Source: Oscillibacter sp. (lineage in GTDB: Bacteria; Bacillota; Clostridia; Oscillospirales; Oscillospiraceae). From it: a DNA stretch of 21,621 bases. The notes beneath the pieces were generated by a model that did not search any database, had not been told where the DNA came from, and saw nothing but the letters and a program-made list of their open reading frames with translations. How positions within the stretch are numbered: position 1 is the stretch's first letter; each line of letters starts with the position of its first letter. The DNA lies in the NCBI GenBank assembly GCA_009773995.1, contig VSMY01000035.1, forward strand, positions 1 through 21,621, given 5' to 3'. A program made the translations under genes and the position numbers. This document shows, one piece after another, positions 13,311-21,621 of the stretch.

Positions 13311-15077
13311 ATGGCAGATACGAACATCAAATATAGCGATCATTCTATTTCTTCTGCATTCAAGGATCATTACATCGTTCCAGACTACCAACGAGAGTAT
13401 GTTTGGACAAACGATCAGGTCGAACAGTTGCTCTCAGATCTTTTGGAGGCTTTTGAAGAAGACAACAAGAAACCTTACTTTCTTGGCACTATCGTCACCT
13501 GCGATACGGGAAGCCAATTCGAATTGATTGACGGCCAACAACGGCTGACAACATTTTTTCTTATGCTCTGTGCAGTCAAGCATCTGTACAAAACCGCTGG
13601 AGAATCAACGGATTTGATTGAGAATCTCATCTATAGTCCAACGATGGATCCAAATGGTGACACTATCCACAGCTACCATTTACAGCTCCAGTATGAGGAT
13701 GCGGGCAACTGCCTTGAGTTGATCGAAAGCGGGGGGAGCCGGCCGAAGGACTTGGCTCTGAGCGGAGAGAGGCTTTTTGATGCCTTTAAAATCATTACGG
13801 ATTTTTTGTCTGAGAAGTTCTCCGATTTGCCTCAATTAAAAAAGTTTGTGTATTTTCTTCTGATGGTAACAAGTTTTATACGTATTGAAACCCACGATAT
13901 TACCGATGCGCTGAAAATATTTGAAACTATCAATCAGCGTGGTAAAGGGCTTGATTCCATGGATCTTTTGAAAAACATGGTATTCTGTCAGGTAGACAGG
14001 AATAAGTTCAAGGAACTCAATATGAACTGGAAGGAGATCACCCGTGCTTTGGAGAGTATTGAGGAGAAACCGCTCCGTTTCCTCCGCTATTTTATTATGG
14101 CTAGCTACAATACCTCTGCTGTAAAGGATGGCATACTTCGTGAAGACCAAATATATGATTGGCTGAAAAGCAATAATGGTCAGTGTCAATACGAAGAGAA
14201 GCCATTTCAGTTCGTTGAAAAGATGAAGCATGATGTAAATCTTTATATGAAATTCCGAAACCCAAAGGATGACCTTGCTGGCAACATCCATTTGAAGAAT
14301 GTGACCATGCTCGCCGGCAAATCTTATAAGCTCCATCTAATGCTCCTGCTTGCGGCCTCCAACATGGACGAGGATGCGATGATTAGATTCAAGGAAATTA
14401 TTGAGTCTGTTGTCTACTATACTGTGATTAACCGAATCACTACAAATATTACTGAGCGAACCTTTGCAACTTGGTGCGGGGAGATACGAGAAATTACCAC
14501 TGTTGAAAATCTGAATGCTTTTGTAAACCGTTCTATCTTACCAATAATTACTGCCTGGAAACAGGACAATCAATCCAACTTCATGCGTTTGAGCCTCAAC
14601 AGTATGCAGCAATATCGAATCAAATTTATCTTGGGAAAAATCACAGCCTATGTAGATGCCCTGCGCCAGAAACAAACAATCGTGGGGGATATGACCTCCT
14701 ACGTTCAGTCTACAGTTGAAATTGAGCATATCATGCCCCAGACCTGCCCTGATAAATCACAGTATAGCATAACCGAGGAGGAATTCTCTATTTACATGAA
14801 CCGGCTTGGCAATCTCACATTGCTGGAAAACAGCATCAACAAGTCTATCCAGAACGAGGGCTATGATGTGAAAGCTAAAGCCTATAAACAATCCAAGTTT
14901 TATCTTACCTCTGCGTTGTCTGAGTTGGTGGACCAGGGGATAGATACTGCGATCAACCGCACAAATAAAATCCTGCGAGCATGGCCCAATTGGAACAAAG
15001 CCGCCATTGAAGACAGACAGTTGCTTCTCTATGAACTAAGCGAAATGATTTGGGGGATTGCAAAGACTGGAAAGTAA
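13311..15077 (+). CDS. GmrSD-like DUF262/DUF1524 nuclease (type IV restriction-like)
   Basis: A 588-residue protein joining two domains. The N-terminal DUF262 domain has PDYQREYVW (24-32) and DGQQRLTT (74-81), the family's nucleotide-linked motif. The C-terminal DUF1524 domain is an HNH-type nuclease with IEHIMPQ (His473) and RLGNLTLLENSINKS (Asn501). This is the single-chain form of GmrSD, which cuts DNA carrying modified (for example glucosylated hydroxymethyl) cytosines using NTP hydrolysis; relatives also act against phosphorothioate DNA or as general defence. Target here is unknown. The ATG is preceded by AGGGAGATAAAATC. It is clearly more AT-rich than the pyr genes, suggesting transfer. 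It lies beside the Wadjet operon and divergent from the def-like operon. Confidence 0.88.
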   Translation: MADTNIKYSDHSISSAFKDHYIVPDYQREYVWTNDQVEQLLSDLLEAFEEDNKKPYFLGTIVTCDTGSQFELIDGQQRLTTFFLMLCAVKHLYKTAGESTDLIENLIYSPTMDPNGDTIHSYHLQLQYEDAGNCLELIESGGSRPKDLALSGERLFDAFKIITDFLSEKFSDLPQLKKFVYFLLMVTSFIRIETHDITDALKIFETINQRGKGLDSMDLLKNMVFCQVDRNKFKELNMNWKEITRALESIEEKPLRFLRYFIMASYNTSAVKDGILREDQIYDWLKSNNGQCQYEEKPFQFVEKMKHDVNLYMKFRNPKDDLAGNIHLKNVTMLAGKSYKLHLMLLLAASNMDEDAMIRFKEIIESVVYYTVINRITTNITERTFATWCGEIREITTVENLNAFVNRSILPIITAWKQDNQSNFMRLSLNSMQQYRIKFILGKITAYVDALRQKQTIVGDMTSYVQSTVEIEHIMPQTCPDKSQYSITEEEFSIYMNRLGNLTLLENSINKSIQNEGYDVKAKAYKQSKFYLTSALSELVDQGIDTAINRTNKILRAWPNWNKAAIEDRQLLLYELSEMIWGIAKTGK

Positions 15078-15132
15078 AAATAAGGAGAACAGCTGTTTTC
15101 TAGTTCAGAGTCTATTAATGTAATGATCGGCC

Positions 15133-15342
15133 TTATAAATTGACTTGTGTTCCATATTTGATAGGAATAGGATTCTCATGGCAAACAAGTACCCACTCGT
15201 CCTCATTATATTCCAGCCGTACATGCAGCCAGCCATCAGCGTAATATCGGAAGCAATCGCCGCAGTGCAGGCCCCCGTACAGGGTTCCATCTTCCAATGC
15301 AATATCTGGGCGATCTCCGTTAAAAATCAAGATTCCAAACAT
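15133..15342 (-). CDS. Small DUF5348-like protein
   Basis: A 69-residue acidic protein. The segment GTLYGGLHCGDCFRYYADGW followed by RLEYNEDEWVLV recalls DUF5348, small proteins common on clostridial plasmids and integrative elements and of unknown function. AAGGAG (15349-15354) is seven bases before the ATG at 15340-15342, which makes it a credible gene; an overlapping 65-codon frame lacks such support. It is convergent with the DUF262 gene (55-base gap) and head to head with jetA, only 27 bases apart. A role as regulator or as a cargo gene is possible but not shown. Confidence 0.65.
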   Translation of the reverse strand: MFGILIFNGDRPDIALEDGTLYGGLHCGDCFRYYADGWLHVRLEYNEDEWVLVCHENPIPIKYGTQVNL

Positions 15343-15369
15343 AGATAACTCCTTATAGGGGGATTAGAT

Positions 15370-16767
15370 ATGAAACTATTTGACGCGGTTCCCAATGAGC
15401 TTTTTTCTGTCCTGGCTTCTCCTAACCGGAGTTTGTATGCAGATGCGCTGGATGTCCTCTATGAGTCGTACCAGGAAAATTTAAAGATTCCTGAAGAGAC
15501 GTTATACTCCATGCTGCGGGGCAAACTGGAACAGCAACTGGCGGAGGCAACCTTTGAGGGGGAAGACATTGACGAGGAAGAGCTGCGTGATGTCTCCGGT
15601 CGTGCCAGATTTCTGATTCGGAAGCTGAACAGCAAGGGCTGGTTAGAGAAACAGCGGGGAGATGATTTTAACGAATATATCACCGTTCCGGGGTACAGCA
15701 GCCGGCTGCTGGAGCTGTTTCACCAGCTGAGGGACGACAGCCCCATGCGGGGCTACTCCTACGTCTTTGGCACATATTCTGCATTGAAGGTGGCCAGCGA
15801 GGGAACCAGCGTCTATGATAGAATGGCGGCAGTTTACAGTGCCTATGATAACACGCAGTCGCTGATTAAATTGTTGCAAATGGTCTACCACAATGTAAAG
15901 CATTTTTTCCAGCTGCAAGTCAATATGCAGCAGGTCAATACGGTTCTTGCCTCCCACTTCGATGATTTTGGCCAGAAAGTGGTGGAAGCATACATCCGCC
16001 CACTGAAAATCAAGGACTCCGTCCCCAAATATCGGGTACCGATCCAGAAAATATTGACCGGCTGGCTGGAGGACGACGCCCTGCTGACCGCCATGTCCAA
16101 CGCTGCCCTTCAAGACAGACGTGGGAGTGATCTGAACGCCTGCCGGAGCGACCTGCTGCGCAAGATATTCTGGGTCAAGGAGCGCTACGACAATATTGAG
16201 CATGAATTTCTGGATGAGATCGACCAGCAGGTCCGGCGGTATACCCGGGCAACCACACAAAAAATTGAGAACCTGACCAACCGGGATCACAATGTCCGGG
16301 GCAATTTGAATTATTTGCTGACCGCGCTGTCCAGAAACCGAAGGGCCTCCGAGCTGGTGGAGCAGATCCAGCCCGCCTTTCAGCTATATGAGCAGTCCTT
16401 CCTCTCGGAGAAAAGTGTCTGGTACCGGAAGCGGCCGGGCAAACGGACAAAGGCGGCTCCAGTGCTGATTCAGGAGGGGGAAATCGACCCGGAGATGGCC
16501 AGGCAGGCCCAGCTTCTACTGCACTCGGAATATGGCAGGAGCGAGATCGCCGCCTATGTGGAACAATGGCTGGGAGAGGCCGAAGTGTGCTACTCAGAGG
16601 ACTTGAACCTGGAGGACGACAAAGCCTACATCATGAGTTTGCTTGCCGTGTTGACTGGCGGCGACAGGTCTTCCACTTACACAGTCCGTGAGCTGGAAGG
16701 AGTTTACTCGGAAAACGGATACGCTATCCCCCGGCTTCAAATCAAACGCAGGGAGGAAAAGACATGA
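15370..16767 (+). CDS. jetA: Wadjet subunit JetA (kleisin, MukF-like)
   Basis: A 465-residue protein starting MKLFDAVPNELFSVLASPNR, the typical opening of the clostridial JetA family (DUF5716-like, from memory). Its N-terminal third looks like winged-helix DNA or partner-binding sequence (for example RFLIRKLNSKGWLEKQRGD followed by a YITVPGYS strand), the middle is helical, and the rest would bind the SMC heads. In Wadjet, JetA is the kleisin that closes the JetC SMC dimer; the complex extrudes loops on circular plasmids. AGGGGGA lies six bases before the ATG. It overlaps jetB by an ATGA. Assignment rests on its start, its length and above all the four-gene context. Confidence 0.9.
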   Translation: MKLFDAVPNELFSVLASPNRSLYADALDVLYESYQENLKIPEETLYSMLRGKLEQQLAEATFEGEDIDEEELRDVSGRARFLIRKLNSKGWLEKQRGDDFNEYITVPGYSSRLLELFHQLRDDSPMRGYSYVFGTYSALKVASEGTSVYDRMAAVYSAYDNTQSLIKLLQMVYHNVKHFFQLQVNMQQVNTVLASHFDDFGQKVVEAYIRPLKIKDSVPKYRVPIQKILTGWLEDDALLTAMSNAALQDRRGSDLNACRSDLLRKIFWVKERYDNIEHEFLDEIDQQVRRYTRATTQKIENLTNRDHNVRGNLNYLLTALSRNRRASELVEQIQPAFQLYEQSFLSEKSVWYRKRPGKRTKAAPVLIQEGEIDPEMARQAQLLLHSEYGRSEIAAYVEQWLGEAEVCYSEDLNLEDDKAYIMSLLAVLTGGDRSSTYTVRELEGVYSENGYAIPRLQIKRREEKT

Positions 16768-17393
16768 ATGTGGACTGGATCAATGGAGCGACACAGAAAG
16801 AGCTGGATCAGTTTAAATCTGTCTGCAACCAGCTGCTCAGCCGGACGTATCTTGTGAAGACCCTGTGCAGGGCGGACAAAGTTCGGATCAATAATCCGGA
16901 CTATCTCTTCCTGTCCAGCCACTATGCGGAGGTGCGGGAATATCTGGCACTGCTGGACTGGGACCTGCGCAAGGACGATTTCAATGGCTATTTCTATGTC
17001 ATTAACACGGATGAGGCCAACCGCTGTCAATTGGATAAAGATCAGACTGCCATTTTGCTTGCGATCCGTATGATATATGATGAAAATCAGGAGCGCCTGG
17101 GGGTGGAGCACGACGCTATCTGTACCGTGCGGGATCTGCTGGAAAAGGTGGTAACGGATTACGCAATCCTTTCGGCACGGCCCAACATGAAGGACGTGAA
17201 GCGGGCGCTAACCCTGCTGGACAACCACTGTGTGATTCAGCGGATTGAGGGAAAATACAGCCAGGGAAACTGTAAGTTCGCGATTTTGCCCACGGTATTG
17301 TCGGTGGTATCCAGCGAAAAGCTGGACGCGGTGGTGTCGGTGCTGAGAAAGGAGGAAGACAGTGAAGAAGCTGAAGAAGATTCTGCTGATTAA
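16764..17393 (+). CDS. jetB: Wadjet subunit JetB (MukE-like, DUF4194)
   Basis: A 209-residue protein of the DUF4194/MukE-like KITE class, made of tandem winged helices that bind the kleisin. Landmarks are NQLLSRTYLVKTL near residue 30, NPDYLFLSSHY around 45-55, DWDLRKDDFNGYFYV, and the QTAILLAIRMIYDE helix. The tail is very acidic (EEDSEEAEEDSAD), partly because its last 32 bases also encode the start of jetC in another frame. GGGAGG precedes the ATG, which overlaps the jetA stop (ATGA). It would join JetA and JetC in the loop-extruding core. Confidence 0.9.
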   Translation: MNVDWINGATQKELDQFKSVCNQLLSRTYLVKTLCRADKVRINNPDYLFLSSHYAEVREYLALLDWDLRKDDFNGYFYVINTDEANRCQLDKDQTAILLAIRMIYDENQERLGVEHDAICTVRDLLEKVVTDYAILSARPNMKDVKRALTLLDNHCVIQRIEGKYSQGNCKFAILPTVLSVVSSEKLDAVVSVLRKEEDSEEAEEDSAD

Positions 17394-20300
17394 TTGGCTC
17401 TATTTCTCAAAACAGCTCATCGAGGTGGAGTATATCAACTTCCTGACAGGGAAAAACGGAGCGGGTAAGTCCACCGTAATCGATGCGCTGCAGATTGTCC
17501 TTCTGGGCGAGACGAACGCCAGGAATTTCAACCAGGCCGCCAATGAAAAGTCCCAGCGGACGCTGGACGGATATCTGCGGGCCGACATGGACAGCGGTTC
17601 CCCCTATTCCAGACGAGGCAGAGACTTTTCCAGCTACATCGTCTGCGAATTTCTGGATGAGGAGGAGGGCAGCCGCTTTGTGACCGGGATCGTCTTCGAC
17701 TGCCGCAGCGACGGGAGCCGGCAGGAGCGCTTTTTTATTTACGACGGCGGTATTCCGGAGAACTGTTTTCTGGATGGGCAGGAGGCAATGGACATTCCCA
17801 GCCTCCGTGTCTATCTGAAACAACAGTATGGCCTGCGTCAAAAGCTGTATGACAGCCACAAGGAGTACCGCACCGATATGCTGGCCAAGTGGAACGTCCA
17901 CAACGAACAGGTCAGCCGTATGCTGAAAAAGGCGGTCTCCTTCCGCCCTATTGTGGATATCCAGAAATTCATTACGGAAAACATCTGCGACATCCCGGAC
18001 AAGCCGGATATCGAGGCTATGCAGCAGAATATCCGGGACTACAAGCGCCATGAGCAGCTGGCCCAGCGGCAGGAGGAAAAGCTGGAAAAACTGATGGAGA
18101 TCAGCCGCCTCTACCGGGATATGCAGACTGCTATCGACCGCTGGGAGCAGCAGACCTTCTTGGTTCTGTGGGCGCAGAAGGAGGACCTGGAGGGCCGGAT
18201 CAACCGGCATCAGGCGGAGGAGGCGGACTGCAAAGCGGAGGCGGAGAGGGCCGCCGCCGGGTTTGCCAGCGTATCGGAGGAGATCGACCTCAAACGCAGG
18301 CGGCAAGATGAACTAAAAGCGGCCTGCGCCCAGAGCAGTGTGGCTCAGGAGGAGGACAGGCTGCGTTCCGGCAGGGAACGTCTGCTCAAGGAACAACGGA
18401 ATCTGCTGCTCCAGCTGAGAAACACCGCGCAGGAAATTAAGCGGGAGGCAATTTCTCTGTGCAGTTTGTGTGAAAGAATTTCGGAGTGGCAGAACCGACA
18501 GCTTTTAGCCCCGGTATTCTCCACGGCTGGTAACATCCAGAAGGCTTATGGGATATTCCTCAACTGTGACGAACAGATATTTGACAGTTCCCCGGCTCCC
18601 TTTGAGCAGGCCCAGGAGGCTGCCGCCCAATTTATGGGGGCAGTTCGGGAGGTATCCTACAAGCTGGAGGAGATGCTCCACAGCTTGAGGGAGGAGCAGG
18701 ACCGCCGGAGGGCCGCTCTGGTAGATCTGCGCAAAAATATCAAGGACTACCCCCAAGGACTGCTCCAGCTCCGGAATCAGATTGCCGCGGAGCTGAAGCA
18801 GCACAGCGGCCAGAACGTTCCAATTGACATTCTAGCTGATGTTCTGGAGATCCCGGAGGCGGAGGAGTCCTGGAGAAATGCGGTGGAGGGATATTTGAAC
18901 ACCCAGAAGTTCTATCTACTCATCCCGCCAGAGCACTACCAGCGGGCGCTGGCTTTCTATGACCAGATCAAGCGCGATTATAACAACCGCTCTTTCGGTC
19001 TGGTGGATATTGCCAAGCTGAGGGAAAAGGAGCACCTTGCCCCCTGGGATGACAGCCTGGCCAGAAAGGTGGAGACAGAGAATAATTTGGCCCGTACCTA
19101 TATCGACTACCTCTTAGGCCGTGTGGTGTGTTGTACCCACGTTAGCCAGCTCCGGAAACACAGGACAGCTATCACTGCGGAGGGCATGGTCTATCAAGGC
19201 TATGTGGCCCGCCCGCTGCGGAAAGAGTTGATGGAGGACGCCTTCATTGGACGCCGGGCGGTGGCCCTGAGGATTGAAAAGCTGGAATCGGAGCTGAGAA
19301 CAGCTGAGACAGAATTGTCCGGCTGGGAGCCCATTGGGGCTGAGCTGGCAAAGCACAAGGGCAAGGATCCACTCTTTAGCCGTTTTTTTGTACACAGCAC
19401 TGTGGAGCAGCGTAGGGATGATTACCAGCGAGGCATAGAGATCACAAAAGAGGTGGAACAGATGGAAGAGGATCTGTCCCACCTGGATTTGTTCTGGCTG
19501 GAGGAACAGCGCCGGCAGATCGGCATATTGGATCAGGAAATTAAGGATCTGGATCAGCAAAAAATACAGTATAACAGCGAGAAAACACAGATGGAGGTGC
19601 GAATCCATACCTTGGAGTATGATGTGCTTCCGGGCTTATATCAGGAGCTGAGCGAAAAGGAGGACAGCTTGTCAGAGCGTTTTTCTCCGTCGTTTATCGA
19701 AACGGTAGGCCGTCCCCGCTACCGGCAGGAGTTTGCGCGGCTGAAGAGAGCCTCCGCTGTTGCAAAGAACTTTGGAGACCAGATGATTCGGACGGAAAAT
19801 GAGAGGAATTCCACCCAGCGAAAGCTGTTTCAGGCCCGGGCCGATTATGTCAGCGCGTTCCAGCCCTGTTTCTTCCGGACCGACGCCATGACCAACGAGG
19901 AATTTGACCGAGAGAGGCAGCTGCTGGAGGAGAGTGAGCTGCCCAAGTATCGGGAGAAGATCAAAGCCGCCCGGGAGAGTGCTATGGAGCAGTTCCAGAA
20001 CGACTTTCTGGCCAAATTGAAGTCCAGCATTGAACAGGTGCAGGATCAGGTAAAGAGCCTGAACAAGGCGCTGAAGCAGACACAGTTCGGCACAGACCGG
20101 TACCAATTCCGGGCGGACCGGAACCCTGACTATGCCGAGTACTACGACATGATCATGGCTCCGGAGCTAATGGAGGGGGAGGGAGGACTGTTCGCCATGC
20201 CCTTCCAGCAGAAGTACGGGCAGCTGATCGATGAGCTGTTTGGCCGTCTGGCCATGTCTGATGACACACAGCTCAACGCCAGAAAACAGAGCGAGCTTCA

Positions 20301-20724
20301 GCAGAATATTGAGCGATACACCGATTTCCGCACCTATTTGAAATTTGACCTGGAGACTACCGACCAGAACGGTTCCAAACAGCTGCTGTCCCAGACACTG
20401 AACACCAAATCCGGAGGTGAGACCCAGACCCCCTTTTATATCGCTGTGCTGGCTTCCTTCGCCCAGCTCTATCAGGTGAACAACCTCTCGCCGCTGGCCA
20501 GCAACACGGTCCGGCTGGTAGTGTTTGATGAAGCGTTCAATAAAATGGACAGCGACCGTATCATTGAAAGCGTGCGCCTTCTCCGGAAGATGGGCTTGCA
20601 GGCAATTATCTGTACTCCGCCGGACAAGCTTCCCGACATTATGCCTCTGGCGGATAAAACGCTTCTGGTTCTGAAAGAAAAATACCAGATGCACGTCATG
20701 CCTTGGCGGAAGGAGATGGGTTGA
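17362..20724 (+). CDS. jetC: Wadjet subunit JetC (SMC/MukB-like ATPase)
   Basis: A 1120-residue SMC-type ATPase, the motor that extrudes DNA loops. The Walker A GKNGAGKST is at residues 30-38, the ABC signature SGGE at 1017-1020, and Walker B LVVFDE at 1052-1057, with the catalytic Glu1057. Between the heads lie long Glu/Arg/Gln-rich coiled coils (roughly 220-470 and 650-950) and a hinge-like middle (about 480-620, around IDILADVLEIPEAEESW). The start is GTG at 17362 with AAAGGAGG seven bases upstream; it lies 32 bases inside jetB, so translation is coupled. All ATPase motifs are intact. Its stop overlaps the jetD start as TGATG. Confidence 0.95.
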   Translation: MKKLKKILLINWLYFSKQLIEVEYINFLTGKNGAGKSTVIDALQIVLLGETNARNFNQAANEKSQRTLDGYLRADMDSGSPYSRRGRDFSSYIVCEFLDEEEGSRFVTGIVFDCRSDGSRQERFFIYDGGIPENCFLDGQEAMDIPSLRVYLKQQYGLRQKLYDSHKEYRTDMLAKWNVHNEQVSRMLKKAVSFRPIVDIQKFITENICDIPDKPDIEAMQQNIRDYKRHEQLAQRQEEKLEKLMEISRLYRDMQTAIDRWEQQTFLVLWAQKEDLEGRINRHQAEEADCKAEAERAAAGFASVSEEIDLKRRRQDELKAACAQSSVAQEEDRLRSGRERLLKEQRNLLLQLRNTAQEIKREAISLCSLCERISEWQNRQLLAPVFSTAGNIQKAYGIFLNCDEQIFDSSPAPFEQAQEAAAQFMGAVREVSYKLEEMLHSLREEQDRRRAALVDLRKNIKDYPQGLLQLRNQIAAELKQHSGQNVPIDILADVLEIPEAEESWRNAVEGYLNTQKFYLLIPPEHYQRALAFYDQIKRDYNNRSFGLVDIAKLREKEHLAPWDDSLARKVETENNLARTYIDYLLGRVVCCTHVSQLRKHRTAITAEGMVYQGYVARPLRKELMEDAFIGRRAVALRIEKLESELRTAETELSGWEPIGAELAKHKGKDPLFSRFFVHSTVEQRRDDYQRGIEITKEVEQMEEDLSHLDLFWLEEQRRQIGILDQEIKDLDQQKIQYNSEKTQMEVRIHTLEYDVLPGLYQELSEKEDSLSERFSPSFIETVGRPRYRQEFARLKRASAVAKNFGDQMIRTENERNSTQRKLFQARADYVSAFQPCFFRTDAMTNEEFDRERQLLEESELPKYREKIKAARESAMEQFQNDFLAKLKSSIEQVQDQVKSLNKALKQTQFGTDRYQFRADRNPDYAEYYDMIMAPELMEGEGGLFAMPFQQKYGQLIDELFGRLAMSDDTQLNARKQSELQQNIERYTDFRTYLKFDLETTDQNGSKQLLSQTLNTKSGGETQTPFYIAVLASFAQLYQVNNLSPLASNTVRLVVFDEAFNKMDSDRIIESVRLLRKMGLQAIICTPPDKLPDIMPLADKTLLVLKEKYQMHVMPWRKEMG

Positions 20725-21605
20725 TGACGGAACAGGGTATTATTCTTACCCGCCTACTAGATAAATACGAAAAAAGTAAGCACCTGTTGGAGCCGGGGAG
20801 CTCCAACAGGCGGGTCATGCTGCGTATCGAGAAGAAAGAACTGCCGGAATACAGGCATGAGACAGCCAGCATCCGGGATGCTTTCAATCAGGCTGTGCAG
20901 GAATTGGAACAGGAGCAGTTGATTTCGGCTGAATGGCTGAAGGGACGGCCAGTCCTGTCGGCGGTTATCCTCAATTTAGATCAGGTAGAGCGCTGCTACC
21001 AAATGACCGACAGGACACATCCCAGACGGCAGGCAGAGATCGTGGAACAGATGGTACAAAGCGCTTTAGACAGGGTAGAAACGGCTTGGATCACCGCCTG
21101 GCGGGACGATATATGCGCAAATGCAAAAGATACATATACAGTTCCGGGTTATTGTAGAAAAGATACCGGCTTTCTGGCTGATTTGCTATCCGCACTGGTA
21201 CAATATGACTTCCTGCGCGGGGAACCAATTACTATGCGGGCGTTCAGCAGCATGTGCTATCATAACAGCAAGACCTTTGAACGGGAAGTGCGTGATACCT
21301 TTTTGCATATCGCCGAAAAATACCACCCAGGTCTGGCAGAGGTGTGTGAGCAGGAGAAAATGGGTATCCGGGACAAGCTGGCCTATCTCGGCATCTACGC
21401 ACGTCCGGAACTCTACGAACTTTCCGGAAATTGCAGCTTTACAATGCTGGCAGGAACAGTAAATATTGGCGCGGCGTATCCTTACGGAATAGCCCTGCCC
21501 AGCACAGCGGTAGACTCGATTACAAAAATTGATCTCAGCGGTGTCCACAGTATCATATTTATCGAAAATAAGACAAATTATGATGAATATTTACTTTCTG
21601 AATAG
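20724..21605 (+). CDS. jetD: Wadjet nuclease subunit JetD, interrupted by an in-frame TAG in the Toprim domain
   Basis: Visible product 293 residues. JetD proteins are about 400 residues: N-terminal winged-helix part, then a Toprim domain that cuts the plasmid. Here the Toprim start is clear (SIIFIENKTNYDEYLL, first catalytic Glu281), but TAG at 21603-21605 ends the frame 12 residues later, before the expected Asp-x-Asp motif. The frame stays open after the TAG (Lys-Pro-Asn-Thr-Leu) to the window end, in keeping with a single-base nonsense change in a longer gene. I chose the ATG at 20724, overlapping the jetC stop, with AAGGAG upstream; a TTG at 20703 is less likely. Without the Asp pair the nuclease should be inactive, unless the stop is suppressed. 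A sequencing error remains possible. Confidence 0.85.
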   Translation: MTEQGIILTRLLDKYEKSKHLLEPGSSNRRVMLRIEKKELPEYRHETASIRDAFNQAVQELEQEQLISAEWLKGRPVLSAVILNLDQVERCYQMTDRTHPRRQAEIVEQMVQSALDRVETAWITAWRDDICANAKDTYTVPGYCRKDTGFLADLLSALVQYDFLRGEPITMRAFSSMCYHNSKTFEREVRDTFLHIAEKYHPGLAEVCEQEKMGIRDKLAYLGIYARPELYELSGNCSFTMLAGTVNIGAAYPYGIALPSTAVDSITKIDLSGVHSIIFIENKTNYDEYLLSE

Positions 21606-21621
21606 AAACCGAATACCCTGG

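Larger units (their letters stand above)
9333..21621. mobile_element. Inferred genomic island or integrated-element remnant starting at the tRNA-Ala scar; right end outside the window
   Basis: Inference from three signs: the truncated tRNA with its native terminator at 9298-9377, a shift to visibly more AT-rich sequence and less biased codon use to its right, and a gene load of defence type (DUF262 nuclease, Wadjet) with a DUF5348-like gene. By the geometry of tRNA integration the intact tRNA-Ala(CGC) should lie at the other end, beyond 21621. No integrase, relaxase or transposase is seen in the window, so it may be decayed or the integrase may also lie outside. Confidence 0.45.

Noticed and set aside
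15105..15302. Alternative 65-codon minus-strand frame between the DUF262 gene and jetA
   Set aside because: It overlaps the DUF5348-like frame, has no ribosome binding site and no family resemblance.
21603..21605. TAG in jetD read as pyrrolysine
   Set aside because: Nothing in the window suggests pyrrolysine genes and JetD is not a known pyrrolysine protein; a nonsense mutation or sequence error is simpler.
1..21621. CRISPR array, insertion sequence or integrase gene
   Set aside because: No regularly spaced repeats, no transposase or integrase motifs and no flanking terminal repeats were found on reading both strands.

Overview
The window looks like chromosome from a GC-rich Gram-positive gut-type anaerobe of the class Clostridia, probably Oscillospiraceae. 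This is an inference from strong AGGAGG-type ribosome binding sites, a PyrK/PyrD type 1B dihydroorotate dehydrogenase, and the GC-rich codon use of the left part. No species can be named from the sequence alone.

Left part (1 to about 9,300, minus strand, visibly GC-rich). From right to left there is a near-consensus sigma-A promoter (8174-8202), then a tightly packed pyrimidine operon pyrC-pyrK-pyrD-pyrF-pyrE-pyrB-pyrI. It runs on into a YgjP-type metallopeptidase gene and a PurO-like IMP cyclohydrolase gene, and ends in a clear intrinsic terminator (1117-1149). The operon makes UMP from carbamoyl aspartate onward. The carbamoyl phosphate synthase genes are not in the window. A separately promoted HD-domain protein runs off the left edge. 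Upstream of pyrC lies a tocopherol-cyclase-like gene (8317-9210).

Junction (about 9,298 to 9,380). Upstream of that gene is the 3' half of a tRNA-Ala(CGC), from anticodon loop to CCA, with its terminator but no 5' half. This is the usual scar of site-specific integration into a tRNA gene. To its right the base composition becomes more AT-rich, and the first gene met (9727-10620) is a second tocopherol-cyclase-like copy, gap-free and roughly five-sixths identical in protein. I infer that 9,378 to beyond the window end is an integrated island or its remnant.

Right part. A minus-strand operon reads def-like deformylase, YfcE-type phosphoesterase, a DUF6933-like gene and yaaA. A fresh 43-bp tandem duplication has altered the end of the phosphoesterase gene. 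Divergent from it, across a shared palindromic operator-like site, is a GmrSD-like DUF262/DUF1524 nuclease gene. Then come a small minus-strand DUF5348-like gene and, head to head with it, a Wadjet operon jetA-jetB-jetC-jetD. The region therefore pairs a modified-DNA restriction candidate with an SMC-type anti-plasmid system. jetD has an in-frame TAG just after the first Toprim glutamate, and the reading frame stays open after it to the window edge, so the nuclease subunit may be broken in this strain.

Nothing here is clearly a wholly new system. The points most worth checking are the interrupted jetD, the tRNA scar with a homologous gene on each side, and the shared regulatory palindrome between the def operon and the restriction gene.
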